NCBI GenBank assembly: GCA_001897425.1
Contig: MKSW01000021.1
Span: 97,866 to 150,925 of the forward strand
Reading direction: 5' to 3'
Source of the DNA: Actinobacteria bacterium 69-20
GTDB lineage: Bacteria > Actinomycetota > Actinomycetes > Mycobacteriales > Nakamurellaceae
DNA: 53,060 bases
This document shows, one piece after another, positions 1 to 7,831 of the stretch. The position numbers were made by a program, and so were the translations under genes. Under the pieces are notes generated by a model, which saw only the letters and a list, made by a program, of their open reading frames with translations, was not told where the DNA came from and did not search any database. The first letter of the stretch is position 1; every line of letters begins with the position of its first letter.

Positions 1-296
1 CCATCGGCGACTATCTGTCGGCCGCCGGCTGCTGCGACTCGCCGGTAGTTCCGCCCGCCGACCCGCAGATCAGCGCGGACTGGCCGGGCGGCGTCTACGG
101 CGGTGGCCTGGTGCCGATGGTCGTCATCAGCCGCAACGGCCCGCACCACGTCACCGATAACACCGCCTACAACCACTACTCGATGCTGCTGACCATCGAG
201 GAGGGCTTCGGGCTGGGCAAGCTCGGCTACACCTCGGATGCCGCGCAGGTCAAACCGATGTGGCCGCTGATCACCCGGACCCACGTCCACCAGTAG
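1..296 (+). CDS. Secreted phosphoesterase (phospholipase C / acid phosphatase-like), C-terminal end only
   Basis: The frame is open from the left edge and stops at 294-296; about 98 residues are visible. The tail carries GPHHVTDNTAYNHYSMLLTIEEGFGLGKLG, here split for reading as GPHHVTDNTAYNHYS followed by MLLTIEEGFGLGKLG. This is the typical end of the PF04185 phosphoesterase family (non-specific phospholipases C and acid phosphatases), where the Asn-His-Tyr-Ser segment precedes the last helix. It would act outside the membrane on phosphate esters. The start and any signal peptide lie outside the window. It is followed 155 bases downstream by another secreted hydrolase of the alkaline phosphatase superfamily, so the two may share a phosphate-scavenging role (inference). 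Confidence 0.8.
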   Translation, partial: IGDYLSAAGCCDSPVVPPADPQISADWPGGVYGGGLVPMVVISRNGPHHVTDNTAYNHYSMLLTIEEGFGLGKLGYTSDAAQVKPMWPLITRTHVHQ

Positions 297-412
297 CGGA
301 CGGAACACCGATCGGCGCAGCGCGGACACACCGACCCGTCCCGTTCGTTGCGCCCGTTCAGACGGCTCTGGGCGGCGCGGCGGGCGGGTCCGGGCGGTGC
401 CGACCGCCTCGT

Positions 413-445
413 CGGCACCAAAGGAGACTCGGCACCAAAGGAGAC
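413..445 (+). promoter_or_regulatory. Tandemly duplicated ribosome binding site
   Basis: CGGCACCAAAGGAGAC occurs at 413-428 and again at 430-445, with one base between. Each copy contains the strong Shine-Dalgarno core AAAGGAGA; the second ends 6 bases before the ATG at 452. Only the second copy is placed to drive that start; the first has no start codon at usable distance. The duplication is exact over 16 bases. Confidence 0.75.
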
Positions 446-451
446 ACTGAC

Positions 452-2638
452 ATGAAACTCCGCACCCATCGGAGCACGGCGCTCGCCGTGCTGGCCATTG
501 CGGCGACAGCCGCGGGGGTCGTCATCGCCGCACCCGCGGCGGACGCGCGCACCACTGTTCCCACTACCCGGCCCGCTGCCCACACCGACTCCACGGCGCC
601 GTGCAGCCTCGCCAACGGCGTCAAGCACGTCGTGCAGATCATGTTCGACAACGTGCATCTCACCCGGGACAACCCCAACGTTCCGAGCGACCTGGAGCAG
701 ATGCCGGCGCTGTACGACTTCCTCACTCACAACGGTGTGATGATGGCCAACGACCACAACGTCCTAGTGCACACCGCGACGAACTTCATCTCCAACTTCA
801 CCGGGCTGTATCCCGACCGGACGGCCATCACCCAGTCGAACTCGGGCAGCTACTACGCGCCGGACGGCAGCACGCATCCCAACGTGTCCTTCGCCTACTG
901 GACGGACCCGGTGTACGACTACACCAACCCGCAACCGCCGCTCGACCCGAACTACAACCTGCAGTACACGGCGAACCGGCGGAACGTCCCGAACCACACC
1001 AACGTGAACGTGCCGGCCCCGTGGGTGCCGTTCACCCGCGCCGGGTGCAACGTCGGTGAGGTAGGCATGGCCAACACCGTGCTGGAGAACACCGGGTCGG
1101 ACATCACGACCGTATTCGGAGAGAACTCGCCCGAGGCGGCCGAGGCGACAGCCAACCCACACAAGGCGCAGGCGGACTTCGTCGGGTACGCAGTGCACTG
1201 CGCAGCAAGGTCGTCGCTGTGCGCCACAGGCCAGACCGACGCGCTGCCCGACGAGCCGGGCGGGTATCACGGCTTCAAGGGCTTGTTCGGCAACGCGCAG
1301 ATCCAGCCGGTAATCAGCCCGTCCGGTTCGGTCAAGGCGCTGGACGGCACCACGATTCAGGATCAATACGGCAATGTCGGCTTCCCGGGCTTCGACTCGC
1401 TCACGCCCACCAACTCGCTGGGCTACGCCGCGCAGATGCTGGAGAACGGCGTACAGGACGTGAATGTGTATGTCTCCGACGTGCACAGCGACCACACCGG
1501 CTCAGCAGGAGATCTCGGGCCGGGATCGCAGCTCTACGAGCAGCAGTTGGCGGCGTACAACGCGGCCTTCGCGCAGTTCTTCCAGCGGCTGGCCACGGAC
1601 CACATCACCCCGAGCAACACCCTGTTCGTCGTCACCACCGACGAGGGCGACCACTTCTCCGGCAGCGCACCGACGCCGACCGGCTGCACCGGCGCCCCCG
1701 GCAACTACTGCAGCTACGCGACCAGCTCCGAGGTGAACGTCAATCTGCCGGGCCTGCTCGCCAGCGCGACCGGTAACACCACGCCGTTCGCCATCCACTC
1801 CGACCCGGCACCCGCGTTGTGGGTCAAGGGCCAACCGGCCCGCACCGATCCGGCCGTGCGCCAGCTCGCGCGGGACATCGCCTCGCTGCACTTCAAGAAC
1901 CCGCTGACGGGCGCCACCGAACCGGTCGCCTACTACATGGCCGATCCGGTCGAGGAGAAGATCCTGCACTTCGTCAGCTCCGATCCGGCGAGAACGCCGA
2001 CCATGACGCTGTTCTCGGGCGAGGACAGCTACGTCACCACCGGCAAGACGGCATGCACCGGCGACGCCTGCGCGTTCACCACGAGTGCCGGCTTCGCCTG
2101 GAATCACGGCAGCTCGTGGCCGGACATGCAGGACATCTGGGCGGGCTACGTCGGTCCGGGAATTTCGGCGCGCGGCACCAACCGCACGGTGTTCACCGAT
2201 CAGGTCGACATGCGGCCGACCGTCCTCGCGCTCACCGGGCTGCACGACGACTACGCCGTGGACGGCCGTGTGCTGACGGAGATCGCCGCACCCGGCGCTC
2301 TGCCGAAGTCACTGCGGGCGCATGCCGACATCGTGCGGGAGCTGGGCGAGGAATACAAGCAAATCCTCGCCACCACCGGGAAGTTCGACATGACCACGCT
2401 GAAGATCTCCACCAAGGGGCTCGCCAGCGGCAGCACGACCAACGACCGGCGCTACCGGGCGACCGAGGCCGCCTTGACCTGGCTGGACAACCAGCGCGAC
2501 CGGCTCGCCGCGCAGATGTCCGACCAGCTCCTCGGGGCGGCCTTCCACGGCACACCGGTCCAGCCGGAGAAGGCGCAGCGGCTGATCGCGCAGGCCAAGG
2601 CGCTCCTGAAGCTGACCGACCACCTCGCCGCCCTGTAA
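452..2638 (+). CDS. Secreted alkaline phosphatase superfamily hydrolase
   Basis: 728 residues. The start at 452 is chosen because a strong Shine-Dalgarno sits just upstream and because MKLRTHRSTALAVLAIAATA begins a classic signal peptide ending near APAADA. The open frame extends further upstream to about 260 without signal-like sequence. The mature part has VVQIMFDNVHLTRDNPN near residues 60-75, TTDEGDH near 395 and TDQVDMRPTVLALTGL near 590. These match the metal-binding Asp/Asn, Asp-His and Asp positions of alkaline-phosphatase-fold phosphodiesterases and sulfatases. Substrate is unknown; a phosphodiester or phosphate ester outside the cell is the natural guess. A stem-loop follows the stop. 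It is preceded by a second phosphoesterase, which suggests a phosphate-acquisition pair. Confidence 0.8.
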   Translation: MKLRTHRSTALAVLAIAATAAGVVIAAPAADARTTVPTTRPAAHTDSTAPCSLANGVKHVVQIMFDNVHLTRDNPNVPSDLEQMPALYDFLTHNGVMMANDHNVLVHTATNFISNFTGLYPDRTAITQSNSGSYYAPDGSTHPNVSFAYWTDPVYDYTNPQPPLDPNYNLQYTANRRNVPNHTNVNVPAPWVPFTRAGCNVGEVGMANTVLENTGSDITTVFGENSPEAAEATANPHKAQADFVGYAVHCAARSSLCATGQTDALPDEPGGYHGFKGLFGNAQIQPVISPSGSVKALDGTTIQDQYGNVGFPGFDSLTPTNSLGYAAQMLENGVQDVNVYVSDVHSDHTGSAGDLGPGSQLYEQQLAAYNAAFAQFFQRLATDHITPSNTLFVVTTDEGDHFSGSAPTPTGCTGAPGNYCSYATSSEVNVNLPGLLASATGNTTPFAIHSDPAPALWVKGQPARTDPAVRQLARDIASLHFKNPLTGATEPVAYYMADPVEEKILHFVSSDPARTPTMTLFSGEDSYVTTGKTACTGDACAFTTSAGFAWNHGSSWPDMQDIWAGYVGPGISARGTNRTVFTDQVDMRPTVLALTGLHDDYAVDGRVLTEIAAPGALPKSLRAHADIVRELGEEYKQILATTGKFDMTTLKISTKGLASGSTTNDRRYRATEAALTWLDNQRDRLAAQMSDQLLGAAFHGTPVQPEKAQRLIAQAKALLKLTDHLAAL

Positions 2639-2658
2639 GGCGGTAACCGCCGACGGGG

Positions 2659-2698
2659 AGTCCTGCAGAGATTTCCGGGACCCAAACCCTGCAGGACT
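2659..2698 (+). terminator. Stem-loop downstream of the secreted hydrolase
   Basis: AGTCCTGCAG (2659-2668) is perfectly complementary to CTGCAGGACT (2689-2698) across a 20-base loop. It starts 20 bases after the stop codon. There is no T-run, which is common for actinobacterial terminators. It separates the plus-strand hydrolase from the minus-strand toxin gene. Confidence 0.6.
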
Positions 2699-2781
2699 TC
2701 CGGTCGGCGAAGAGGCAGAGCGCCGCACGCGTCGAACAACGTCATCCCCCCGCAAGCGGGAGGTACCCCAGCGGCAGGGCT

Positions 2782-2803
2782 CGGCGCTGGGCTATCCGCG
2801 CGC
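2782..2803. repeat. 22-bp direct repeat, left copy, flanking the VapBC module
   Basis: Positions 2782-2803 match 3551-3572 at 21 of 22 bases in the same orientation; the core is GGGCTATCCGCGCGC. The two copies bracket the toxin-antitoxin pair almost exactly. The left copy ends 6 bases from the toxin stop codon. Confidence 0.7.
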
Positions 2804-2809
2804 AAGTGG

Positions 2810-3208
2810 CTACCAGATCGTCGCGACGAGCTCGGAGCGTTGAATCGCCCCATCTCTGGTCACGAGCGGAACCGCCAGCACGCGCGCTGTGGCGACGATG
2901 AAGCGATCCCACGGGTCTCTCAGCAGCTCGCGGTCGATCGACGTGAAGGCATTGGTGACGGCCATGTCCATCGGGAAGAGTTCGATGGCGGGCGAGGTCT
3001 CGATCATGTCCCGGATCTCGGTCAACTGCTCAGCACTGACGGCGCGAGTGGTTTGCGAGACGTACCAGAGATCAACGAGTGTCGCCATTGAAACGACGAC
3101 GCCGTCTCCCGCCTCGGCGGTGCGCAGTGCCTCGGCCGCGATGGCCGACAACCGTGGTGATCCCTGCGCGTACCACACCAGAGCGTGCGAATCGGCGACG
3201 ACCCTCAC
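2810..3208 (-). CDS. VapC-type PIN-domain toxin (ribonuclease)
   Basis: 132 residues, GTG start at 3208 overlapping the antitoxin stop by 4 bases (GTGA). The PIN acidic residues are visible: Asp6 in VVADSHALVWY, Asp46 in VDLWY (usually Glu at this site), Asp98 and Asp101 in LRDPWDRFIVATA, and Asp119 in LVTRDGAI. PIN toxins of this type cleave RNA using a metal held by these acids and are held inactive by the cognate antitoxin. The length is typical of the family. Cotranscription with the upstream antitoxin is expected, with autorepression by the VapBC complex (family knowledge). Confidence 0.88.
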   Translation of the reverse strand: MRVVADSHALVWYAQGSPRLSAIAAEALRTAEAGDGVVVSMATLVDLWYVSQTTRAVSAEQLTEIRDMIETSPAIELFPMDMAVTNAFTSIDRELLRDPWDRFIVATARVLAVPLVTRDGAIQRSELVATIW

Positions 3209-3444
3209 GATTCGGAGACGTCGGCTCGCGCCAGTTCACTGGCGGCTTCGAAGTCTTGCCATGACACGTCCGGCCAATCGGTCAAGCGGCCTCTGATGCT
3301 GCCACCGGAGGACTCCTCCCGATCCGCGACGACTCGCAGGTGCGCGCCCGGCCGCACGCCGAGGGCAGCAATCTGCCCCGCCGGAATGCTTCCATCCTCG
3401 GCAACGACGAGTTCAAACTCGCGCGAGGTCCCAGCCGCCGTCAT
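3205..3444 (-). CDS. VapB-type antitoxin, AbrB/MazE-like fold
   Basis: 79 residues from the ATG at 3444. A longer open frame exists upstream, but MTAAGTSREFELVVAEDGSI begins the recognisable swapped-hairpin AbrB-like DNA-binding segment, continuing with IPAGQIAALGVRPGAHLRVV. The C-terminal part (WPDVSWQDFEAASELARADV) is a charged helix of the kind that wraps the toxin. It is immediately followed by the PIN toxin with a 4-base overlap, so translation is coupled. The small size and position make the antitoxin role likely even without a family name being certain. Confidence 0.82.
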   Translation of the reverse strand: MTAAGTSREFELVVAEDGSIPAGQIAALGVRPGAHLRVVADREESSGGSIRGRLTDWPDVSWQDFEAASELARADVSES

Positions 3445-3550
3445 ACAAGCAAGTCTAGACAATCGCGGGCGTGACAAATCCTCGCAGACACGAGTTCCGC
3501 ACTGTCACAGGCCTGAGCACGCAACGATACGAACGACGGATGCGGGCGCC

Positions 3551-3572
3551 CGGCGCCGGGCTATCCGCGCGC
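3551..3572. repeat. 22-bp direct repeat, right copy, at the 3' end of the GNAT gene
   Basis: Matches 2782-2803 with one mismatch. This copy spans the last codons and stop codon of the acetyltransferase (stop at 3561-3563) and includes the 14-base palindrome GCCCGGCGCCGGGC at 3548-3561. The palindrome could double as a terminator for the acetyltransferase. Confidence 0.7.
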
Positions 3573-4154
3573 GGCGAGGCGCCGTTGCAGCTCCGCGCGC
3601 ACTCCCGGCCACTCGTGCGCGAGGATCGAGTAGACGACCGTGTCGCGCAGGGTGCCGTCGGGCATGATCTGGTGGCTGCGCAGCACGCCGTCCTGTTTCG
3701 CGCCGAGCCGCTCGATGGCCGCGCGCGACTGCCGGTTCAGCCAGTGCGTACGGAACTCGACCGCAATGCAGCAAAGCTGCTCAAAAGCGTTGTCCAGCAA
3801 CAGTAATTTGCTCTCGGTGTTCGTGCCGGTGCGCTGCGCCGAGGCGGCGTTCCAGGTGCCGCCGATCTCCAGCCGCCGGTGCTCGGGCTCGATGTTGAGG
3901 TAGCTGGTCAGGCCGATCACCTGGCCCGTATCGCGCCGCCGCACGGTGAACGAGATCCGCGTTCGCGCCTGCTGCATCGCCAGGAAACGCTCGATGGCGC
4001 TTCGCATCTCGTCCGGCGACGGCACCGACGTGTACTGAAGCGCCCACAACTTCCCGTCACGCGCCGCCTCGATGAGCGCGTCATGATCGGTCGCGGCGAG
4101 CGGGGAGAGTTCGACGAGATTCCCGGTGAGCGTGACGGGTTCGGCGAAAGGCAT
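3561..4154 (-). CDS. GNAT family N-acetyltransferase (RimJ/RimL-like)
   Basis: 197 residues. MPFAEPVTLTGNLVELSPLAATDHDALIEAA is the usual opening of RimL-type acetyltransferases (split: MPFAEPVTLTGNLVELSP then LAATDHDALIEAA). The core DTGQVIGLTSYLNIEPEHRRLEIGGTW gives strands 4-5, and the end region (NRQSRAAIERLGAKQDGVLRSH) is the conserved Asn-x2-Ser-x2-Ala-ILeu signature, followed by the aromatic DTVVYSILAHEW. It would acetylate an amine using acetyl-CoA; the substrate (protein N-terminus, small molecule or antibiotic) cannot be told. The gene points away from the diguanylate cyclase, and its 3' end touches the repeat next to VapBC. Confidence 0.85.
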   Translation of the reverse strand: MPFAEPVTLTGNLVELSPLAATDHDALIEAARDGKLWALQYTSVPSPDEMRSAIERFLAMQQARTRISFTVRRRDTGQVIGLTSYLNIEPEHRRLEIGGTWNAASAQRTGTNTESKLLLLDNAFEQLCCIAVEFRTHWLNRQSRAAIERLGAKQDGVLRSHQIMPDGTLRDTVVYSILAHEWPGVRAELQRRLAARG

Positions 4155-4200
4155 ATTCCCGACGGTAACAGCGTGCCCATTCGCGGTGTGGCATCGAGTA

Positions 4201-4281
4201 TGACGCTGTTCGCGGGCTGGGCGTCTTCAGATCCTCCGCACCACGTGGGAGCGCGACGGCGGGACGCCGCGAACAGCGTCA
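4201..4281. repeat. Inverted-repeat element with 15-bp perfect arms
   Basis: TGACGCTGTTCGCGG at 4201-4215 is the exact reverse complement of 4267-4281, with 51 bases between. It lies in the 243-base gap between two divergent genes (start codons at 4154 and 4398). A third exact copy of the arm is at 15760-15774. It could form a long hairpin in RNA or be a short non-autonomous element. The rest of the gap holds the AT-rich stretch TAACTTCTATTACTCTGTAG near 4353-4372, a plausible promoter for the cyclase gene. Confidence 0.6.
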
Positions 4282-4397
4282 TCAACGAAAAACCCCCGAC
4301 GCCGACCCGGCGGCTACATCATTCGGACGATCGCGCAGGCGCAGACAGGCGCTAACTTCTATTACTCTGTAGTCACTTATCGCCCCGACGGTCCGGA

Positions 4398-6317
4398 ATG
4401 GGAATGGTCAGACGCAGCCACCGCTCCGTGCGCGTCGCCGGGTTGGCGGCGCCGTTGGGTGCTGCGCTCGTGGTGGCGGTCATCACCTACGTCACCGCGC
4501 GGATGGCGCTGGACCTGTTCAAGATCCCCGGCGAGGCCAGCGCCATATGGTGGCCGACGGCGGGCGCGGTGCTGGCCATCATGGTGCGCTGCCCGCGGCG
4601 CTGGTGGTGGCTCTTGCTGCTGGTGTTCGCCGCGGCCAATGCGATGGCGAATCGGCCGCTCGGCGGCCCGGTGATCACGCTGAGCTACGCGCTGGTCAAC
4701 GTCTTCGAGCTATTGGTCGCGGGGCTGTTGCTGGTGAACCGGCGCGAGCCGAAGTCGCTGCGGTTGCACACGCCGGCCGAGGCAGTCCGCTTCGTCGTGG
4801 CCTTCGCCGCCGCCATCGCGATCGGCTCCGGGGTGATCGCGCTGCGCGCCGCGATCGTCCCGGGCGCGGCGCCCGTCCACGAGATCGTCGCCGGGTACGC
4901 GACCACGCACGTGCTGGGGCTGATGGCGTTCGCGCCGCTGCTGCTCCCCGGCGTGACGGCATGGCGGCGAGGCGTGGCCCAGAACGTGGAGTTCGGCATC
5001 GTGCTGGCCGCGACCGTCGCCCTCGACGTGTGGGTGTTCGTCGAGCCCGCCGTGATCGGTCGGGCCTTTCCGACGGTGTTGCCCGTGATCTGGGCCGCGA
5101 TCCGGCTCAGCCCCTGGCGAGCGACCACGATCTCGATCGTCACCTGCGGATTCGCGGCGTACGGCACATCCCGCGGCATAGGCACGTTCCAGGACGTGGA
5201 GGCGATCTCGGATCGGCAGGTCGTCACCCAGATGCTGATTGCAACGGTGACCCTGACGACGCTGGTCCTGGTGCTCATCACGCGACACCGCGCCCAACTC
5301 GCGGCGCACGTGCGCGACAGCGAGGAGACGATGCGCGTCGCCATTCGCGACGCATTGGTGGGCATGTACTCGATTCGCCTCGACGAGGGTCGCGTCGGCG
5401 AGCTCAGTGATGTCAACCCGGCTTTCGCGTCGATGCTCGGGTATCAGGTGCCGGAATTGGTCGGGAAGAACTGCAAGGTGTTGAATCCGCCGGCCGACTC
5501 GGAGACCGAAGCGGAATTCGATGCGTGGATGCGTGAGTTCGCGCGCGGGCACCCCGAATCGTTCCGGCGGGAGACACGGCTGTTCACCGCCACGGGTGAT
5601 GCGCTGTGGGTGGAGGTGAGCGCCACCCGGGTGAAACCCACCGGCGGCCCGCCGTTCGCACTCGTCCAGGTGCACGATCTCACCGAACGCGAGCACACTA
5701 AGAGCCTCCTGGAAATGATGGCGCTGCACGACGCGCTCACCGGGCTGCCCAACCGCCGATTGCTGTTCGAACGGCTCGAGCAGATGTTGCGCCAATCCGA
5801 GCGGGATGGGCGACTGATCGGGCTGCTCTACCTCGACCTCGACGGATTCAAACCGGTCAACGACCAGCACGGCCATGACGCCGGCGACGGCGTTCTCGTC
5901 GAGGTCGCGCACCGGCTGACGCAGGCGGTCCGCTCCGGCGACACGGTGGCTCGGCTCGGCGGCGACGAATTCGCCATCCTATGCCCACAGGTGGACAGTG
6001 CGGCGGATCTCGACCACATCGCCGGACGGGTGACAACCGCCATGTGCGAACCGATTTCGCTGCCCGATGGAACCCTGGTCACGATCTCGATCAGCATCGG
6101 CAGTGCCATCGCCAGCGCGATGGGCGCTGCGATCGGAGAGGCGACGGGTGCCGGCACGGCGGGCATCGCGGGCATCGCGGGCGACGAGGCGGGCGTCGCG
6201 GGTGCCGCCATGGACAGTGCCGTGGGCAGCGCCGACGAGTTGGTCCGCCGCGCGGACCGGGCCATGTACCACGCGAAACGTCGGGCGGCCGGCGAGCGGA
6301 CCGTCGCGTCCGGTTGA
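4398..6317 (+). CDS. Membrane diguanylate cyclase, MASE1-PAS-GGDEF
   Basis: 639 residues. Residues about 10-300 are a multi-pass MASE1 sensor (GEASAIWWPTAGAVLAIMVR is a hallmark). Residues about 310-430 form a PAS domain (NPAFASMLGYQVPELVGKNC). The catalytic domain starts at HDALTGLPNRRLLFERL and has intact GGDEF at 521-525, with the inhibitory I-site RxxD (RSGD, 512-515) five residues before it. It should make cyclic di-GMP from two GTP and be product-inhibited. Odd: about 40 Gly/Ala-rich residues are inserted between VTISISIGSAI and SADELVRRADRAMYHAKR. A second ATG at 4404 has a slightly better ribosome site. A PilZ-like protein, a possible receptor, lies at 21.1-21.7 kb. Confidence 0.9.
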   Translation: MGMVRRSHRSVRVAGLAAPLGAALVVAVITYVTARMALDLFKIPGEASAIWWPTAGAVLAIMVRCPRRWWWLLLLVFAAANAMANRPLGGPVITLSYALVNVFELLVAGLLLVNRREPKSLRLHTPAEAVRFVVAFAAAIAIGSGVIALRAAIVPGAAPVHEIVAGYATTHVLGLMAFAPLLLPGVTAWRRGVAQNVEFGIVLAATVALDVWVFVEPAVIGRAFPTVLPVIWAAIRLSPWRATTISIVTCGFAAYGTSRGIGTFQDVEAISDRQVVTQMLIATVTLTTLVLVLITRHRAQLAAHVRDSEETMRVAIRDALVGMYSIRLDEGRVGELSDVNPAFASMLGYQVPELVGKNCKVLNPPADSETEAEFDAWMREFARGHPESFRRETRLFTATGDALWVEVSATRVKPTGGPPFALVQVHDLTEREHTKSLLEMMALHDALTGLPNRRLLFERLEQMLRQSERDGRLIGLLYLDLDGFKPVNDQHGHDAGDGVLVEVAHRLTQAVRSGDTVARLGGDEFAILCPQVDSAADLDHIAGRVTTAMCEPISLPDGTLVTISISIGSAIASAMGAAIGEATGAGTAGIAGIAGDEAGVAGAAMDSAVGSADELVRRADRAMYHAKRRAAGERTVASG

Positions 6318-6380
6318 CCCGGGACCCAGCCGCCAGTTGCCGGTGGATATGAGGATCGTCGGGCGGATTACGGTCAGGAT

Positions 6381-6944
6381 GTGGCGCCGCGAAGAATTCC
6401 CATCGGTCCGGCGAATCGTGTGACCTTCGTGCGGGCCGTGTTCACCGGTGCGGTGACGGTTCTGGTGGCGCGCAGAGTCCGCGGCGAACGTGTTCGAAAC
6501 GTATTGACAGGCCTCGCGACCGGAGCGCTCGCCCTCGACGCGGTCGATGGGTGGGTGGCGCGGCATACGCATAGCGTCAGCGCATTCGGCGCACGATTCG
6601 ACGGCGAAGTCGACGCGGTGCTCATCGCGGCATTAAGCACCCACGCCGCGCGACGCTACGGCCTTTGGGTGCTGCCCGCCGGCGCCGCCCGTTACGCGTT
6701 CGGCATGGCCGGATGGGTGTGGCCGTGGTTGCGCAGGCCGCTGCCCTACCGCTACTGGCGCAAGGTCGCCACCGCGACCGAGGGCATCGCGTTGGTGGCA
6801 GCGGCATCGGATCTGTTGCCGCGCAGGCTGGTTCGTGCCGGGTTGGCTGTCGGATCGGCGCTGATCGCCGAGTCGTTCGGCCGCGACGTGGTCTGGCTGT
6901 GGCGGCGGCGCGAGCACTGTGCCGACGCGGGATCACCGGTGTGA
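6381..6944 (+). CDS. CDP-alcohol phosphatidyltransferase family membrane enzyme
   Basis: 187 residues from a GTG at 6381. The family signature is complete: D53-x2-D56-G57-x2-A60-R61-x8-G70-x3-D74-x3-D78. These acids bind two metals and the CDP group; the enzyme transfers a phospho-lipid moiety from a CDP-activated donor to an alcohol. Several hydrophobic segments fit the usual six-helix fold. The stop overlaps the GTG start of the following methyltransferase by 4 bases, so the two are translationally coupled. The acceptor alcohol is not predictable from sequence; its neighbours suggest it may attach the product of the facing operon to lipid (inference). Confidence 0.85.
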   Translation: MAPRRIPIGPANRVTFVRAVFTGAVTVLVARRVRGERVRNVLTGLATGALALDAVDGWVARHTHSVSAFGARFDGEVDAVLIAALSTHAARRYGLWVLPAGAARYAFGMAGWVWPWLRRPLPYRYWRKVATATEGIALVAAASDLLPRRLVRAGLAVGSALIAESFGRDVVWLWRRREHCADAGSPV

Positions 6945-7831
6945 CCGGCGGGCGAGGCGGCGGGGATGACGTTGCCGCCGGACCGGGCCCATGGCCGGAA
7001 GGCCCAGCCCAGGGGGCCCTGCATCGGGCATGTGTCGGCGCGTTCGCGCCCGGCCAGTACATCGGCCAGGAGAGCTTCATGACGGCGGACGAGATTCGCC
7101 TCCTCGCTGTGCGGGCCGATCTTTCGCCGGCAACGCGGTTGCTCGACCTATGTTGCGGCACCGCAGGTCCCGGCAGTCTGATCGCGCGCGAGTTCGGTTG
7201 CGACTACCTGGGTGTCGACCGGAATGCGGCATCGCTGGCGGTTGCCCGGCGGCGGACCGCGGGCCTGCCATGCCGGTTCGCGCGTCGGACTGTGCCGCCG
7301 TTGCCGAGTGGGCAGCTCGACGTCGTGATGCTCCTGGAGACGCTGCTGGCATTTCGCGACAAGGTCGCGCTCGTCGGCGAGATCGCCGACCGATTGGTGC
7401 CGGGAGGCCGATTCGCGTGCACGGTCGAGGACGGCGATGCCCTCACCCTCGACGAGCGTGCCGCGATGCCGGACCCGGACACCGTCTGGCCGGTCCCGTT
7501 GGGCGAGATGTCGGATCTGTTGCTCCGCACCGGATTTCGCGTGATGTGGACAAGCGACGTCACCGCTCAGCACTTCGCCGTGGCGGATGCGCTCGCCCGG
7601 CAGTTCGCGGAGAGCCGTGAGGACATCGCGGCTGAGATCGGTGTGCGGCGCATCGACGCGCTGATCGCCGGACACCGGCTCTGGGCCGAGTGGATGCGCG
7701 CCGGCCGGATCCGCAAGCATCTCCTCATCGCGGAGAAGCGCCGAGGACGGCAGGCGGCAGGCCGAGCAAGTCGACATGGTCGACGATCGCCGTCAGAGCG
7801 CCGCTGTGGGCGAGATCGAGCCGACGGTTGA
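6941..7831 (+). CDS. Class I SAM-dependent methyltransferase
   Basis: 296 residues from the GTG at 6941 that overlaps the previous stop; the open frame goes further upstream, but that part shadows the phosphotransferase. Motif I is LLDLCCGTAGPGSLIAREFG, followed by YLGVDRN (motif II, acidic residue for the ribose) and LDVVMLLETL. The first 45 residues include an N-terminal element (APGQYIGQESFMTADEIRLLA) typical of small-molecule methyltransferases. The Arg-rich last 30 residues lie in the 107-base tail overlap with the convergent gene and are probably not functional. Function within the local pathway is unknown; methylation of a small metabolite is likely. Confidence 0.8.
   Translation: MTGGRGGGDDVAAGPGPWPEGPAQGALHRACVGAFAPGQYIGQESFMTADEIRLLAVRADLSPATRLLDLCCGTAGPGSLIAREFGCDYLGVDRNAASLAVARRRTAGLPCRFARRTVPPLPSGQLDVVMLLETLLAFRDKVALVGEIADRLVPGGRFACTVEDGDALTLDERAAMPDPDTVWPVPLGEMSDLLLRTGFRVMWTSDVTAQHFAVADALARQFAESREDIAAEIGVRRIDALIAGHRLWAEWMRAGRIRKHLLIAEKRRGRQAAGRASRHGRRSPSERRCGRDRADG

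Noticed and set aside
4710-5912. Long minus-strand open frame (400 codons) opposite the diguanylate cyclase
   Set aside because: His/Arg/Asp-rich composition with no family motif; it mirrors the third-codon-position GC of a well-supported gene.
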